Source: Diabrotica undecimpunctata
Lineage: Eukaryota > Arthropoda > Insecta > Coleoptera > Chrysomelidae
Length of the DNA: 64,000 nt
Assembly: GCF_040954645.1 (NCBI RefSeq)
Contig: NC_092803.1
Location: 11,409,230-11,473,229, forward strand
Direction: 5' to 3'
The position numbers and the translations under genes were made by a program. Below, piece by piece: positions 1-12,764 of the stretch (positions are counted from its first letter, which is position 1; each line of letters starts with the position of its first letter). Under the pieces are notes generated by a model. It did not search any database and was not told the DNA's origin. It was given only the letters and a program-made list of their open reading frames with translations.

Positions 1-1484
1 ATGCTCACAAAGGCGTACCGGCAAGCCAGTCTTGTCAGTGTTTTTCTTTCGCATTTGCTTTTTATGTGTTTCTCAAATTAATCATGAATCAAGTGTAGAC
101 AATCATTTTCAGTTGCGATAAAAACGAACTTTTATAAAAATAAATTTTATGTAACATTTTTAAGAATAGGTTAATGGTGTTTTTCGCCGTATATCTTGGC
201 TATTAAGAAATCTAATTATTTTGTCTAACAGTTTTAATTTATGTATTAAATACATTTATAATTATTTCATAAGTATCTTATACAATTTAAGTAAAATTAG
301 GATTGAGTTTCAAGTCTTAAATCAAATGAAACATTTGTCAATTTCAGGAAATCTTTTTTTCTAGCTAGTTCTCAATCTTAGACCCGTGGGAATAATAGAA
401 TACTCGACGTGTATTTATGTTTTAATAAATTTGTTATAATAGCAAATAGAATAAAAATGGCAAGTTTATAATAAAGTTAAAACTGATTAGATAATATAAT
501 AGGGACATTTTAATTTACTGTTCAAAAATTATCCTTTGGCAATATGCTGCAAACCAATCAAACATTGTAAGATAAATGTTGCACCAAATTCAAAATCGGA
601 CACCATGATGAATTCAAAAACTAACAACTACATTTTGCATCAGTGGTATGTGACCAAAGGTGGAGAAACAATATGCCAGATCTCTTGGATTAAACATAAA
701 TATAGGGTACACACAAAAGATCTATCTGATCTGAGTGTGGAAAGTGTTTATTATATAAATAAAAATTAAAAATAAAACTAAGTAAACCAATGACAATGGA
801 AAATAAAGCAAGGAAAAGACCAAAGCTAAGATATATAAGAAACAAATAGGAGAAAATTTGTATTTCCTCCACGAGGAAATTTCCTCCTATTTTTCTGATC
901 TCACGAAAATCATAAAAAATTGCAAAAATCGTGCCACGTTTATTTATTTAACACCTGTATAAAATCTGAGTTTATTTGCTACAAAATACAAAAACAGCAT
1001 ACGAAAGCTGACCTCTTGACCTTTAAAACGCATCTTGATTTTTGTCGATTGGTCACTTGAATCAAAAGTTATCGAATTTTTACTGTCGTGCTGATACAAA
1101 TTTTATTAAACATTGATTTCGCGCGCGTTACTGACATGGCAAAAAAAATGCTTATAAACATTTTTGTTTAAAATTATCTCAGCTACATTTTTTATTTGAA
1201 ACATTTTTTTTACGGTGTACAGATTCTCAGTAAATCGATTTTTTTGCGTTTTTACCCCCCTACGAGGGGTCTTTTAGGAGGAAGCCGGGGGATAAAAGTG
1301 GTAAACTTTTTTGCATCTTTTTTGGGGCCCCAAAATTAATATTCTCAGAAAAATTAATCTTGTTCGTATGATTTTTAGGGGTAAACTCTCTGACGACTGG
1401 AGTAATATTTATCTTAATAAATAAAACTATTAGATCAAAATTACGAAAAATCGACTAACTTAATTTTTTCATTTAACCAATTTC
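1..1484. other. Unassigned AT-rich DNA
   Basis: I see no gene here. Short open frames (for example 536-769) show no family motif and no plausible splice context. A GC-richer patch at about 1255-1345 (cccccc/gggg runs) sits in otherwise AT-rich DNA and reads like part of an old repeat, but I cannot classify it. Confidence 0.4.
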
Positions 1485-3230
1485 CTGTGGCCACGAGATT
1501 TTATGACACACTGAACTGTATTAGTACCGATCATCCAACTCACAAACCGTATGGTCTGTGATCCAACTAACGGCCGACTCTAGGATATTGCCCGGTAAAT
1601 TCAAAAAGCTAAAGCGTGGCTTTACCCCGTGCGAGTGTTTACCCTCACCACCCTTTCTTCTTCTTCTTAACGTGCCCCATCCCTAAGGACATTGGCGATC
1701 ATCATGGCCCATTTGACTATATCTGCAGCCGTTCTGAAAAGTTCTATTGACGTTTTCCCACTCCATTGTCTCAGATTCTTCAACCAGGACGTGCGTCTTC
1801 TCCCCGGTCCCCGTTTGCCTTCCACCTTCCCTTGTATGACCCGCCGCATCAATTCGTATTTCTCGTTTCTTAGTATGTGACCAAAGTAGCTCGTTTTTCT
1901 TTTCTTTATAGTGTTGAGTATTTCTTTTTTCATTCTTCGTAGCGTTTCCGCATTTGTTATGTGTTGTGTCCAAGATATTTTCCACATTCTTCGATAACAC
2001 CTCATTTCAAAATTAATGAGTTTTTTCTCTGTCGCCTCTGTAACTGTCCAGGCCTCAACTCCATACAACAGGAGAGAGAAGACGTAGCATTTCAATACTC
2101 TAGTTATAATTCCGATGTTGAGTTTTCCATTGCATAATATTGCTTTCATCTTATTAAAAGCACTTCTATGTGCACCCTGCCTAAAAGTTTTTCTTTAGCA
2201 TAAACACTGTCTTCCTCAATCTTGTTCTTGCTTACCACGATGATTTTTGTTTTATTTGTATTCAATGCCATTCCATACCTTTCGCTGTATTGGGTAATGC
2301 GATCAACCAAGATCTGTAGTTCTTCTCTGCTGTCCGCAAGGAGTATTGTGTCATCTGCGTATCTAAGATTATTCAGAAGGGCTCCGTTAATAAATATGCC
2401 TTCATTTACGTCTTCTAATGCCTCTTTAAACAATTCTTCTGAATACATATTAAAAAGTAAAGGGGAAAGCACACATCCTTGTCTTACTCCACGATTTATA
2501 GGTATTTCTTTCGATTTTTGTTGGTCTATTCGTATTATGGCTTTCTGATATCGGTATAGATTGGCAATTATTCTCACGTCTTCGTCATCTAATTCTGTGT
2601 TCTGCAGTATTTTTGCCATTCTTCGGTGTTGTACTTTGACATCTCGACATCGTTCGATTAGTGTTTGTATAGTAAATAATGCTTCTCTGGTGCCAAAGCC
2701 TGAATTTCTGAATCCCAATTGGTTTTCAGCTATTCTATCATCTACTTTTTATAGATACGTTCGTGTATCACTCGTAAGAACATTTTTAGAATATGGTTCA
2801 TCAAGCTAATTCTGTGCTCTTCACACTTCATTTGCGTTTGGTTTTTGGGTATTGGAATGAATATTGATATTAACCATTCTTTCGGATTCTCTTCCTTATA
2901 ATAAATGTCATTAAATAATTCTATTAGTGTGCCCATATGATTTTTTGTTAATATTCTTAAGATTTCTGTAGATAATTCATCTGGTTCCATGGCCTTCTCA
3001 TTTTTTTTATAGGGGACCACCCTATATCCGAAAAATAAACCTTCAATAACCTATGGCCACCAGATTTTATGACACACTGAACTGTATTAGTACCGACCAT
3101 CCACCTAATGGCCGATTCTAGGATATTGCCCGGTAAATTCAAAAAGCTAAAGTGTGGCTTTACCTCGTGCGGGTCTTTACCCCCACCACCCTATATCCGA
3201 AAGATAAACCTTCAATAATCCTTCAATAAT
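1485..3230 (+). repeat. Two tandem ~170-190 bp repeat units, first one split by an RTE insertion
   Basis: The stretch from about 1485 (tggccac, then gattttatgacacactgaa) to the accaccct at 1647-1654 recurs from about 3051 to 3190. After the insertion, unit 1 resumes at 3016 (accaccctatatccgaaa, then ccttcaataa), and unit 2 continues at about 3185 with the same words. Removing the insertion leaves two head-to-tail units. Unit 1 holds about 26 extra bases between two ccaact words (about 1535-1565), which unit 2 lacks. The repeat has no coding potential and I do not recognise its family. Confidence 0.75.
1655..3015 (-). mobile_element. RTE-type non-LTR retrotransposon, 5'-truncated (family A)
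   Basis: Read on the minus strand, the fragment encodes the end of the RT linker (2742-3020), the RT core (2146-2718, with GVRQGCVLSPLLFN and RYADDTILLA) and the C-terminal region (1667-2149, with GKRGPGRRRTSWLKNLRQW). Frame breaks separate the three parts, and the motif A Asp region is missing near 2720. The 3' end at 1655 is an AAG-type microsatellite. The 8-bp target duplication accaccct lies at 1647-1654 and 3016-3023. RTE elements encode an endonuclease plus RT and insert by target-primed reverse transcription. This copy lacks the endonuclease and must be dead. It is closely related to the copies at 11.2-12.7 kb and 43.5-45.4 kb. Confidence 0.85.
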
Positions 3231-4640
3231 TAGCATTCTGTGAAAGTGTTATCCTAAAGTCTGTTTTACAGCTTGCAATTATAGGTAATACTTGCTAGAC
3301 GAAAGAAAGTTGCTTAAAGGCACGCGCACTATGTCGTCAGCTGATTATTTCCTACAACCTCTTGTAATTGCGCGATAATCGGTTTGGTGCCATTTTCTCT
3401 TCATACAAGTCTAGGGGACGTTTGGAACGTGCAGGAAGTTTGATTTTTCCACAATATCAATGGTTTTATCCACCATCTCCGTTCTCGGCGTTCTAAATTA
3501 GTAACTAAAAGGCTGGCTGCAGCAATAATAATACTTAAGGTTGCTGCTACTGACTTTTTCCTTTTATATTTGGCTATTTTTAATAGTCTTGGCGTTTAGA
3601 AATCTACTAAATAGGGTTAAATAAACAGTAATAAGTAAAAAATAAAAACAAAAGTTTATAAGTAAGATTAAGGGTAAAAATTTCAACATTAATTGCATTG
3701 CAAGCCAGGTTGCAAGCTATAAAATCGCACATAAAGACCTTGCAATAGACTTGCGTGAAAGTTAGTTATTCAAGAAATTGCAGCAAATTTTCTTGCGAGC
3801 TGTAAAGGGGTCTTAAGTTCGTTTCTGATAAAATGTTCAGAAAAAAATCAACACTAAAATACTCCTGTGGTTTTTCCTATTAACACCTTGTCTTCATTTA
3901 TTCACTGTGTAAAATTAAACGCAAGCATTTTTGCTCTAATAGTTGTATATATTGAATAAATGTAGATAATAAGACTGGTATATTAATTACATATTAATTA
4001 ATAAGTTATATCATTTTCATACTTAGTGAAAAATAAGCTAAAAGGGAGTGTCAGAACCAGGAAGAATCTCTCGTCAATTGAACATTGTCTAACCGCTTTA
4101 ATATGAACTGTTATAAAACAAATTAATTTATTTCTGTTTTATATAATAACTAAAAGACAAAAAAATCGGATGAAATATTAATATTAGTATTGGTATTAGC
4201 AGTATTTATTATTGCGGTCAGAATTCATTTCATCTAAATTACTATTTTGTATCGTAGTTTTTTAGTAGCTTCAATTAAATTGTATTCCCTTCTTCCCATT
4301 TCTTGAGATATTTCTTCCGGTTTATAGGAATAATTGGACAGTCACTTTCTGGTAGCATTCTCCATTCAGTATATTAATTTTAATATATTTTTTTAATTTT
4401 TAATTGTATTTTAATGATTTTTAATTCACAATATATGACCTATATTTCTAAGAAATTATTGCACCAATTTTTTTGCGAAATGTCAACGTTTTACCTTTAT
4501 ACAGGGTGTAAAAATAAAATTGTGTTTTTTCATCTGATTTTGCAACACCTTGTGGAATTTACAAGAAACAACCGCTAGATCCTATTGATAATGTGAGATC
4601 TTGTTTTTCTTTTTTCATTTTCGTTGAAAAATAATCTCTA
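3231..4640. other. Unassigned AT-rich DNA
   Basis: I see no coding frame, tRNA-like box or clear repeat structure here. Confidence 0.35.
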
Positions 4641-4646
4641 CATATA

Positions 4647-5275
4647 CTTCATCTAATTTAGATACCGTTGCACGTCATCGGCGTCATAGCCCGTGACGTC
4701 ACATGATACCAACACGAAATATTTAAGCGGTAGGTGTGTTCTTTTTTGGAATCACTTTGCCGAGTACACTGGCATTACAGCCACTAGACATATTTTATTA
4801 TGTACGCGTAGAAATAATATTTAAAGATTTCTATTAATGTTAACTTAAAGAAATAGACAACAATATGTTTCATTTAATTTGTATAAATGCATAATAAAGC
4901 GTTTTTATGAAGAACATTTGTTCGGAACACACTGTAACTCTAATCGAACGAAGGTGAAATTTTGGCATAAATTGGTCACACTTATTTGACAGTTGCGGTG
5001 TTGACACTTTTGTACTTTATTATTTTAAATTTTAAAGTGAATACCTCTATTTTTACCCATTTAATAAAATCTGTTTTTTTTAGAACAAAATTAGTGTGTT
5101 TTATTTCAGAAATGTCACGTAAGAATTTAAATAGTCGCTGTAAAGAGTATAATAATAATTATGTGACCTATTTGATTTAAAATGGATTCAGGATTTTTTA
5201 TACTTTGGCAACTATGTCAACTTCGATCTCTGACGTAGATAATGACGTGCAACGGTTTGTAAATTAGATGGACTG
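4647..5275 (+). mobile_element. Short non-autonomous TIR element (629 bp), relative of the element at 39.7 kb
   Basis: The two ends are inverted repeats: CATCTAATTTA, a few variable bases, then CCGTTGCACGTCAT at 4650-4677, and its reverse complement at 5242-5270. The most likely target is TA (4645-4646 and 5276-5277), with an end starting CAG at the right, as in IS630-Tc1-mariner elements. The inside is nearly identical to both ends of the 39746-40947 element but lacks its middle. A short frame starting MSRKNLNS at 5112 is the truncated start of the exon that the longer copy keeps (MSPKHLNS), so this is an internal deletion derivative. The outermost 6-8 bp are less certain because the two ends differ there. 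Confidence 0.82.
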
Positions 5276-5279
5276 TACC

Positions 5280-6470
5280 TATTATCAAAGATTATACAAA
5301 ACTTTAACTGGAACAAGTTTTATGGACATTTAAAGCAAATGAAAGCAAAGAAAACACTACTTACATAAACTTTATTATCATTTAACACAACTTAAACCTA
5401 AGAAAACATAATCTAAATCAGCTTTAACAATTTCCCCCTCGAGTATGGTCGCCTCTATTTTTAATTACTCCATCACAGCTACTAGGCATACTTATAATCA
5501 AGTGTTCTATTTAATCAATTGCATCCCAATTTTCTCTCACCATAACTTCTATGTTGTCAAGAGAGACAGGGGGCGGTTGTCGGTGAGTTGAAGATCAATA
5601 ATGACTAGTTTTAGTTCAGCTAAAAACAGTTTAGTTTTTAGCTGATCTTCTTCTGAATAATTAGGACTTTGTTGCGAAGGTATCTGTGAGGTATCCATTT
5701 TTTTTTCGATTCTTTTACTTATCCAATATGTTTTTTCTGCGAGTTACTCAATAGAAAGTAAAGAACGTGTCTGATTTTTATTCTCATTTTTGTTTTATGG
5801 ATATCTTTAACAAACTTTTTTCTAATCTTGTATATTTATTTTGCAAATCTGAATAATGTTTTGCATTTGTTTATATTGCTGTTATATTTATATTGGTTCT
5901 TAATTAACTTTTTGCATATTCTATATTTTTTCAAGCTGAATTTTACTCTATTTTCCTGAAACGGAGCATTATTTTGATAAATTAACATCGCTTAGTTAGG
6001 CACTGAAGGTAACGATCTTTATGGATACTTGTGCACTGGTATGTTACTTCATTAATTGTAGCATTTGGTATCGAGATTATTGGTTAATTCACGGAAATAC
6101 AACGATTATTGTATTGCTAAATTTGATTTTAATTTGGTAACTAATACAAACTCACCTGTTTTTGATGATCAGCTGCTGGACTATGGAAATTGGCATTTAT
6201 TGTTTTTATATCCCATTGAGTTAATTACTTTTTAAATGTCACTTTAACTATACTACGGTCTAATGTTTTAATTTATCCTAATAGCCAGTTATATTTTTAT
6301 TTATGTGCAAGAAACGGCGTCAAGGTTTAGTTCACCTCAATATTTCAGGGACTTTCCCTTATCTTTTCTCTCTACAACATTTAAATGAGAAGATGAACTT
6401 ACCGATACATTTATTGGAAGTTTCCTTCTTTTTGCTTAAACAGAATTTATTAAAATAATTTGGACAAGGA
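5280..6470. other. Unassigned AT-rich DNA
   Basis: No gene or recognisable repeat was seen. Confidence 0.35.
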
Positions 6471-6479
6471 AGATTTATA

Positions 6480-6830
6480 ACACATGTCAAGAAAACTTGT
6501 GGAAGAATATAGAAAATGGTTTCTGGAGGTAAGCATGAAAAAACACAGTATCTATCTACATGAAGAGAAGATGTTACGGAAAACTGGACCTGGACCAGAA
6601 AAAAATTAAAAATTGCAGGGAATACATATACTTAGAAATTAAGCTAAATAATACAAGACGAAATGAGGAAAATATAAAAGACCGGATAGTTCAAGGAAGA
6701 CCAGTGATAGATGCCCTGAATTCGGTTTTACACCAAAAACATATAATTGAACATACAAAGATACAAATCTTCAATAAAATATTAAAACTAGTGTTAACAT
6801 GTGGGACAGAAGTATGGCAATTGCACCAAT
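6480..6830 (+). pseudogene. RTE-like reverse transcriptase C-terminal remnant
   Basis: The frame at 6560-6892 reads EYIYLEIKLNN, then DRIVQGRPVIDALNSVL, then LTCGTEVWQL. This matches the post-YADD thumb region of RTE-type retrotransposons, usually seen as EYKYLG, a region with A-L-N-S-V-L, and LTYG-EVW. The upstream part (about 6480-6560) continues in another frame with no methionine context. There is no YADD, endonuclease or 3' tail. After about 6830 the frame continues without recognisable motifs. It is an old, dead fragment. Confidence 0.6.
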
Positions 6831-7129
6831 TCGGCCTGAGCGTCAAACCAGTGGTTGTGAAGGACACAATGGTGCCAAAAATTGAGAATTGAAACATACC
6901 AATAGAAAGAACAGAATTTGGTACTAAAATAAAGCGAAAAATAAGGGCTCCACCTTGTCCTTTGGTTAGGGACGAGGAAAACTCGACCCTTGACCTGTGA
7001 GAAGATTGGTTTAAGAAAGACTTTAAAAGCATGACAGATATGCTAAACTTCTATAAGAACACCATAGTCAAAAAGAAAGAGAAACGAACAAACTTACTTT
7101 ATATTGTTGCTTACATTCCTGTCAGATTT

Positions 7130-10100
7130 ATCTTAATATGTTTCAAAGAAAAGAAGATTATGAAAGAGTAACAAATAAATAATTGCTACACGTTAACAAT
7201 TTTTATTTCTTAAAAGTTCAGCAAAGTAAAAGTCATTATTAGTTTGAAACAAATATTCCTAGAATTAGATGGAATACCTTTATAGCTGGGTAAAGCTGAA
7301 AGGTGAATTTAAATAGCAAAATTAGCAAAAATACGTTGACATTACTTCAGTTATAGCATATTATCATGGTATTATCGGTATTAGAACTTACTATCTAATA
7401 AAATATACTTACAAATTAGGTGAAGAAAAAGTATGATAATTATCCTTTGATCACTAGAGTACTGAATATACAAACTTTTGGGTTATGCACAAAAGCAAAT
7501 ATTATTTTGAAATGCAAAAAAAATTGTCGGACAATCCCTATACCCTAAACGTGGCAGTGCACTGCACTACATACATATGTAACACAAGTTAAAAATGAAA
7601 TCAGTTATATTTACTTAGTTCACCAAATGGAAAACATTCTGCGATTGTATCTCCAAAGATTTTGAATTCGTCCCTCGAAATGGTGGAAAAATCCTTATGT
7701 AGACTTTTATTTATTCACTGCGTAGTTAGCCGATGTGAGAACTCAGCGCTTTATCTTAAAATCTCTATAGACGAAACCAACACAACAAGAATTCAAAGTA
7801 AGACAATTAATATTTCTTCTCGAAAGAGCACCTGCTAATTATAAAGAAACTCCAAAGTTGTTAAGATTATTAATTAAAGAAACGCAAAAAGATCATGAAC
7901 CATTTTTGGTTCTTATGATTTACAGGGTAGAATCAAACTGCTAAAACCCTAATTTTACTGCATACCTCCGAGAATGTTGGAATCATCCCATCACATCCTA
8001 AAATTAAGAGCAAGCAAGCAAGCAATTTAATTAAACCCAGCCTGTGAGACATGTTCACCCCTAAGAATTACGTTCGGGTGTAACAATTCATTGGAACGAG
8101 GTGTATTAACTCAAGAAAAAACAGGAGTCACTCCACCGCGCTCCAATGCTCCAGACCATCCCTTTCCCCCCTATAGCACTCTCATGCGCGATAGGGGCAC
8201 TATCAGCCAAATGCTCTTCATGTGGGAGTCTTGGGTAATAGAACTCCAACATGGTTTTCTAACCGAATTCAAAACTCAGGACAGCGCATTGTCGTTATAA
8301 TCCTGTTATCTTACTGTGGCTTATCCGCGAACTAAAATTCCTTACTTGGGCCTCAAGTCTTCGCTCTGAGCTAGGCTCAGTTCGACGAGTTGGTGCTCAA
8401 GGGGTTGGGCCCTACGTGCCCGGGTTTTTAATGGATTTTGTTATTATTATACCTGAAACATAAAATCTCTTTTATCTTATCTACTTAAAATTAACTCGGT
8501 CCACGCTGTATGTTGCGATTGTCCACGAGTTTTTTGAGCCACGAACTATCTTCTTGGTGCGTTATTTTTGTTGTTTTTTGTAGTGTTTTCTCTCTGGTGT
8601 TTTGTTTTCTCTTTGGTGTATTTACTGATTTTCTCTCTAGTACGTTTGGTTTTATTCTACTATTTGTTGTTTGGGTCTCTTGTGCTTCCATCTGTGGAAA
8701 GCGTCGTACCTCATGATCTCTCGCAATATGTGACTAGAATGGTTTTCTATCTCCGCGAACTTTGTCCTTGCTTATTGGCCTGTAGTTTTGCGGGAATGTG
8801 CTTAAAATTAAGATCATCCTCAGTTTTACGTAGCATTAAACTTGTTTTTCGATACATATCTTGATTTTATTATTGCCCTTAGACTTCAATATATTTGCTG
8901 TTTCCTTCCGTTTGCAAATCTGGTATCCTTTATCATTAATATGTACTTTAAAGTAAACAAAACGTGTTACCTTTTCAAATACATATTTTCTGACGGATTT
9001 TAATATCATTCACCAAAATACCAAAATAAGCTCATTATAATGGAATAAAAAACAGGCAAATCATAAAGAATACAGATGAAAAGACTTTGTGGCTACCGGA
9101 CAACTTTATGACACGTATATTTTTTTTTTTTTAATTTATATGCCTTCGAGCTGAACGCTGTAATGCCAAATACCTTACAAGTGCTGCCACCTATAAACTA
9201 TTGTCTCAGTTATAGAGCGATTAAAAAGTTATTGTAAGTAGTCTATAGACTATAACTAAATGATTTTAGGAACTACATTGGTAGCTATTTTGACTTGTAA
9301 TATAAAAACAAGAAGTTATGAAATTACCCGCACGACTGGGAAAATTTTTGATAACTATAAAAAACATAATGATATAATATTTAAAGATATTAAAATACTA
9401 TGTTAATACCAAAGAGTCTAAATATACTTAATATTAATGTACCTGAGATTAACAAGTTATTACCAAGTTAGACTTGAAATATCTCAAAAATTGTAACAAA
9501 CTAAACTGCTCTTACGGTCCAAATTTTCCTTTTAGAGTTGTTTTTTACAACCCGTCATTATGCATATATTTCCTAATGATGTTCAAAGTATTTAAAATAT
9601 TTGATCGAAATAGCTAACTGAAAAGTTGTACAGTACAGTTGATAAATTCGATTTTCTCACCGGTTTTCAGAATTGATCAATACGTATCTCCAAAGTCTGG
9701 TTGTTGTGTCATGACCTGATTTCTTAAAAAGTAGTGTATCACGATGATGAGATATATTTGAGTTATGTAATTTTTTCCAATATTCGACTACCTTAAAATC
9801 CTTAAAAATTCAATGCACAATGTTTGTTGTATTAATGGATCTATTTTTCCGTTGTTTGCTTTCCCTATTAGGTCTTGTATAACATCTTAACCACACCTAT
9901 TAGATGTGTGATAGACAGAACCGGATTTATTTGTCTTTTTAGTTATGCCGGGTAGTTGACCGCAATGGAATATTATAAAAGATTACCAAACTTTGAATTT
10001 TTGCTGTCAAAGAGTAAACTTTAGGTGGGATCTACAAACAAATAGAAAAAATGAAGATTTACATAAATTTTAACTAAGAATGATACAAAATTGGTGACTA

Positions 10101-10640
10101 AAATACTGGGAATCTTGCGGTCAAGTGGACTGTATTCTGGACTGATTTTCTTTTTGGTGTTTCCAGTGGTTGAAAATAACTTTAATTACATATATACTTT
10201 AGTTCTATTAGTTCTACCTAAAACATATGCTTAAATATCCACAGTTATAAAACTACAAATGATAAAATGGATTTCAAGTACAAGAAACCATCCAACATGT
10301 GACAGAATAAAAGATAAATAAAAGAATAAAAGATTGAATTCATGCTTTCTTAACTATTCCACATTAAATGTCAATAAACAGCATTTAACAATAACTTACG
10401 AGCACTTGATCTAAGAGGAAACCAACAGAATGATGGACGAAAACCAGAAAACGAAACAAATAATGCCATCTCTTTCAATCAGCGTCGATGGAACTGCAAA
10501 GAAAATATGTAGAAATGCATAAGGCAAAAACAGGAGTAAATCATAGATAAAATCCTTTGTCTTATGGATAAAAGAATAACTTGAATAATAAAAATAAATG
10601 CAAACAACTATACAAGGCAATAAAACATTAAATACGAAAT
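7130..10640. other. Unassigned AT-rich DNA with a GC-richer island at ~7990-8440
   Basis: I found no convincing gene in 3.5 kb. The block at about 7990-8440 has clearly higher GC than its surroundings (runs such as gggttgggccc at about 8400). It contains short frames without family motifs and could be a piece of an unrecognised LTR or DNA element. The T-rich stretch at 8540-8680 gives low-complexity Phe/Val/Leu frames that I discount. Confidence 0.35.
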
Positions 10641-10649
10641 AAAATTGAG

Positions 10650-11200
10650 TTGCAAAAGAACATTTTTATAAAACAAACCGTGAGGAAATTGAGAAGCTAC
10701 AACAAAAACATGACAATATGGCAGGATACATGGAAGAACTCCCCAACCAAGCTGTACGAAGTTGATAAGAATCATAAAAAATTCCTAAAATTTAACAATA
10801 GAAGACAACAAGTAACCTTCACTCGCCTCCGAATTGGCCATACTCGGTTAACACACGACTACCTACTAAAACGTACTGATTAACCTGTGTGTGACATATG
10901 TAAAAGTGTCTTAACGGTAAAACATTGTTTATTGCAGTGCCCCAAGTACGATGTGCAACGCAAAATGTATAACATACCATCAACATTAAACAGTGCTCTT
11001 GGAAAAGACAGTAATACTAAAAATATTTTCGCCTTTCTCAAAGACTGCAAGCTGATATCAAAAATCTAATATTTTACTGTGCATAGATCTATATATAGTT
11101 AATATTCTATTGTTAAGTTCTAACTCTGTATCACAATTCATACACGCTAATAACCCTGCGTGGTTGATGCGTCATGTAAGGAAAAAAAAAACATGACAGC
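10650..11200 (+). mobile_element. 3' end of an I-like non-LTR retrotransposon
   Basis: The plus frame at 10650-10883 includes VTFTRLRIGHTRLTHDYLLK. After one in-frame TAA it continues at 10887-11069 with CDICKSVLTVKHCLLQC, a C-x2-C-x7-H-x4-C knuckle, and ends ISKI. This arrangement is what follows the RNase H domain in I-, R1- and Jockey-group elements. The 3' UTR has a stem-loop at 11144-11172 (outer ACGC/GCGT, inner AACC/GGTT) and then an A-run at about 11181-11190. The stem-loop is shared with the copy ending at 30860, so both belong to one family. RNase H and RT are missing here (5' truncation). Confidence 0.8.
11144..11172 (+). other. 3' UTR stem-loop of I-like element, copy 1
   Basis: ACGC pairs with GCGT around an inner AACC/GGTT stem and a six-base loop. 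The copy at 30806-30836 has CCCGC/GCGGG at the outer stem, so one pair has changed on both sides. It probably helps the RT find its own RNA. Confidence 0.6.
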
Positions 11201-11229
11201 TTGAATATATGTACATAAAATTGCTAAAG

Positions 11230-12660
11230 AATTAGCAAGACTGAAAAGACGAAATCGACCTTACACTATGTACGACAAACACGGCAAAATAAAAAGAGAT
11301 CTAGAAGAAAAACTAAAAACATTAGAAGAAAAATTATGTTGAGGAACTCTTTAATAATCAAAGACAAAAACAAATTGCACACACGGACAGCCATTTTAAA
11401 AGCACTAAAAACATTGAAAGATGAAAATTCACCAGGATTGGTACACTACCAACCAAAATTATTGAAATTCTTTGAGCAGATATGTCTTGATAGATTTGTT
11501 CAATGGCATTTAAAAAAGTCATAAATCATACCAAAAGAATGACTGATATTAACTTTTATAACGCTGCCAAAGAAAAGATCTAAAAAATGCCCAGATTACC
11601 GTATTAGATAAAAGCTACTATTCTTAAAAGTGATACATGCTATTATATAGAAAGTTAGAAGAAGATATCAGCAGAATTTATTTCGGATTTTAAAATAATC
11701 TTAACAATTAGAAGCGTTATTCGCATTTAGTGTTATGCCTAAGAAATGCCTAGACACGAATTATGATAGGTATGTATTTTTGTGATCCAATAGATATTAA
11801 AATTATTTAAATCTCTACTACTGTCAAAGAACAGTAACTTTTTTTTTCATTCATTCTCCATTTATACACATCCACACTCTATTCATCAGCAAGGAGGCCA
11901 CCTGTCTCGTTCCAGGTAGCGCGTAGAAGACACTCATCGCTCCTAGTTCGGCATCATTCCCAGATGGGCATTTCCACCTTCCCCACAGTCTGACTCACGC
12001 ATCTAACTCATACAGTGTGACCCACTTTTATAGCTTCACCTTTCAGCATCATTCACTCTTACTTTTAGCGTTAGTCCAGCAGTCTTTCTTCCTATTCCTT
12101 TTTCTTGATCACTGCACGAATATAGCTGTGTATGTTAGTCCAAACTAATTTATTTTCAATCATTCTCTCAATCATTTCTCTCACTGTAACAAAATTCACA
12201 CCTGTCTCTCTCTCCATTGTGTTCCTTTCCACTATCCATCTGCTGCAATCTAACATCGTATGTGTCACAGTGTCGGAGTATCCACAGTATAGGCATTCAG
12301 CCTTTCCGATCCTATAGAGGTAGGCCCTAAAACACCCGTGTCCTGTGAGCAGCTGCGTCAGGAAATAATCCAGTCGCCTGTGGCCACACAAAGAACAGTA
12401 CCTAGTTCAGATAAAAGAAAAGATAACTCAAAATATAAAAATAAAGAGAGGAGTTCTTCAGTATTGTGTGCTTTCGCCAATTCTGTTCAACATGTTTTCG
12501 GAAGATATGAATAAAACAGTAGATCAAAAATATGGCATTAACATTAACTGCTGATAGCCGGAACACTTCAAGACCTACAGACGCTTATTAATGCAGTCGT
12601 TGAAGTTAGCAAAGAGTATGGACTATCAGTAAAACTAGAAATTGTACATTCTACTTCTGA
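11230..12660 (+). mobile_element. Degenerate RTE-type element (family A), split by an R1-like insertion
   Basis: The left part (11240-11830) encodes linker and early RT in broken frames, with IIPKEW then FITLPKKRSKKCPDYR. The right part (12401-12660) encodes GVLQYCVLSPILFNMFSE and a post-motif-C segment resembling EDLQTLINAVVEVSKEYGLS. A typical family A copy has NLYWNQ just before GVRQGC. Here NLYYCQRTV runs up to 11836 and continues across the insertion at 12401. Motif A and YADD are lost and many stops are present. The element ends near 12660 without its usual microsatellite tail. Confidence 0.75.
11837..12388 (-). mobile_element. R1-like non-LTR retrotransposon 3' end, inserted in an RTE copy
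   Basis: The minus frame at 12092-12391 encodes the terminal domain: DYFLTQLLTGHGCFRAYLYR, then CLYCGYSDTVTHTMLDC (a zinc-knuckle-like Cys/His cluster) and RW. This is the typical C-terminus of R1-clade ORF2. The T-run at about 11839-11847 is the poly(A) tail on the minus strand. The 12-bp target duplication caaagaacagta lies at 11825-11836 and 12389-12400. R1 elements usually target 28S rDNA, but this one sits in an RTE. It could be a non-site-specific relative. RT and endonuclease are missing. Confidence 0.82.
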
Positions 12661-12764
12661 CTCCAACATTTGTAGTATTGGTCTGTATTTACCAATGATA
12701 TTGATTAGCAAATTATAGGATTTGATAGAGAAGAAACACCATATTATTGATGTGACAATTTCTT

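Noticed and set aside
536..769. 77-codon plus-strand frame
   Set aside because: It has no family motif, no poly(A) or promoter context, and its length is expected by chance.
8491..8864. Overlapping frames on both strands
   Set aside because: They derive from a T-rich low-complexity segment with no family motif.
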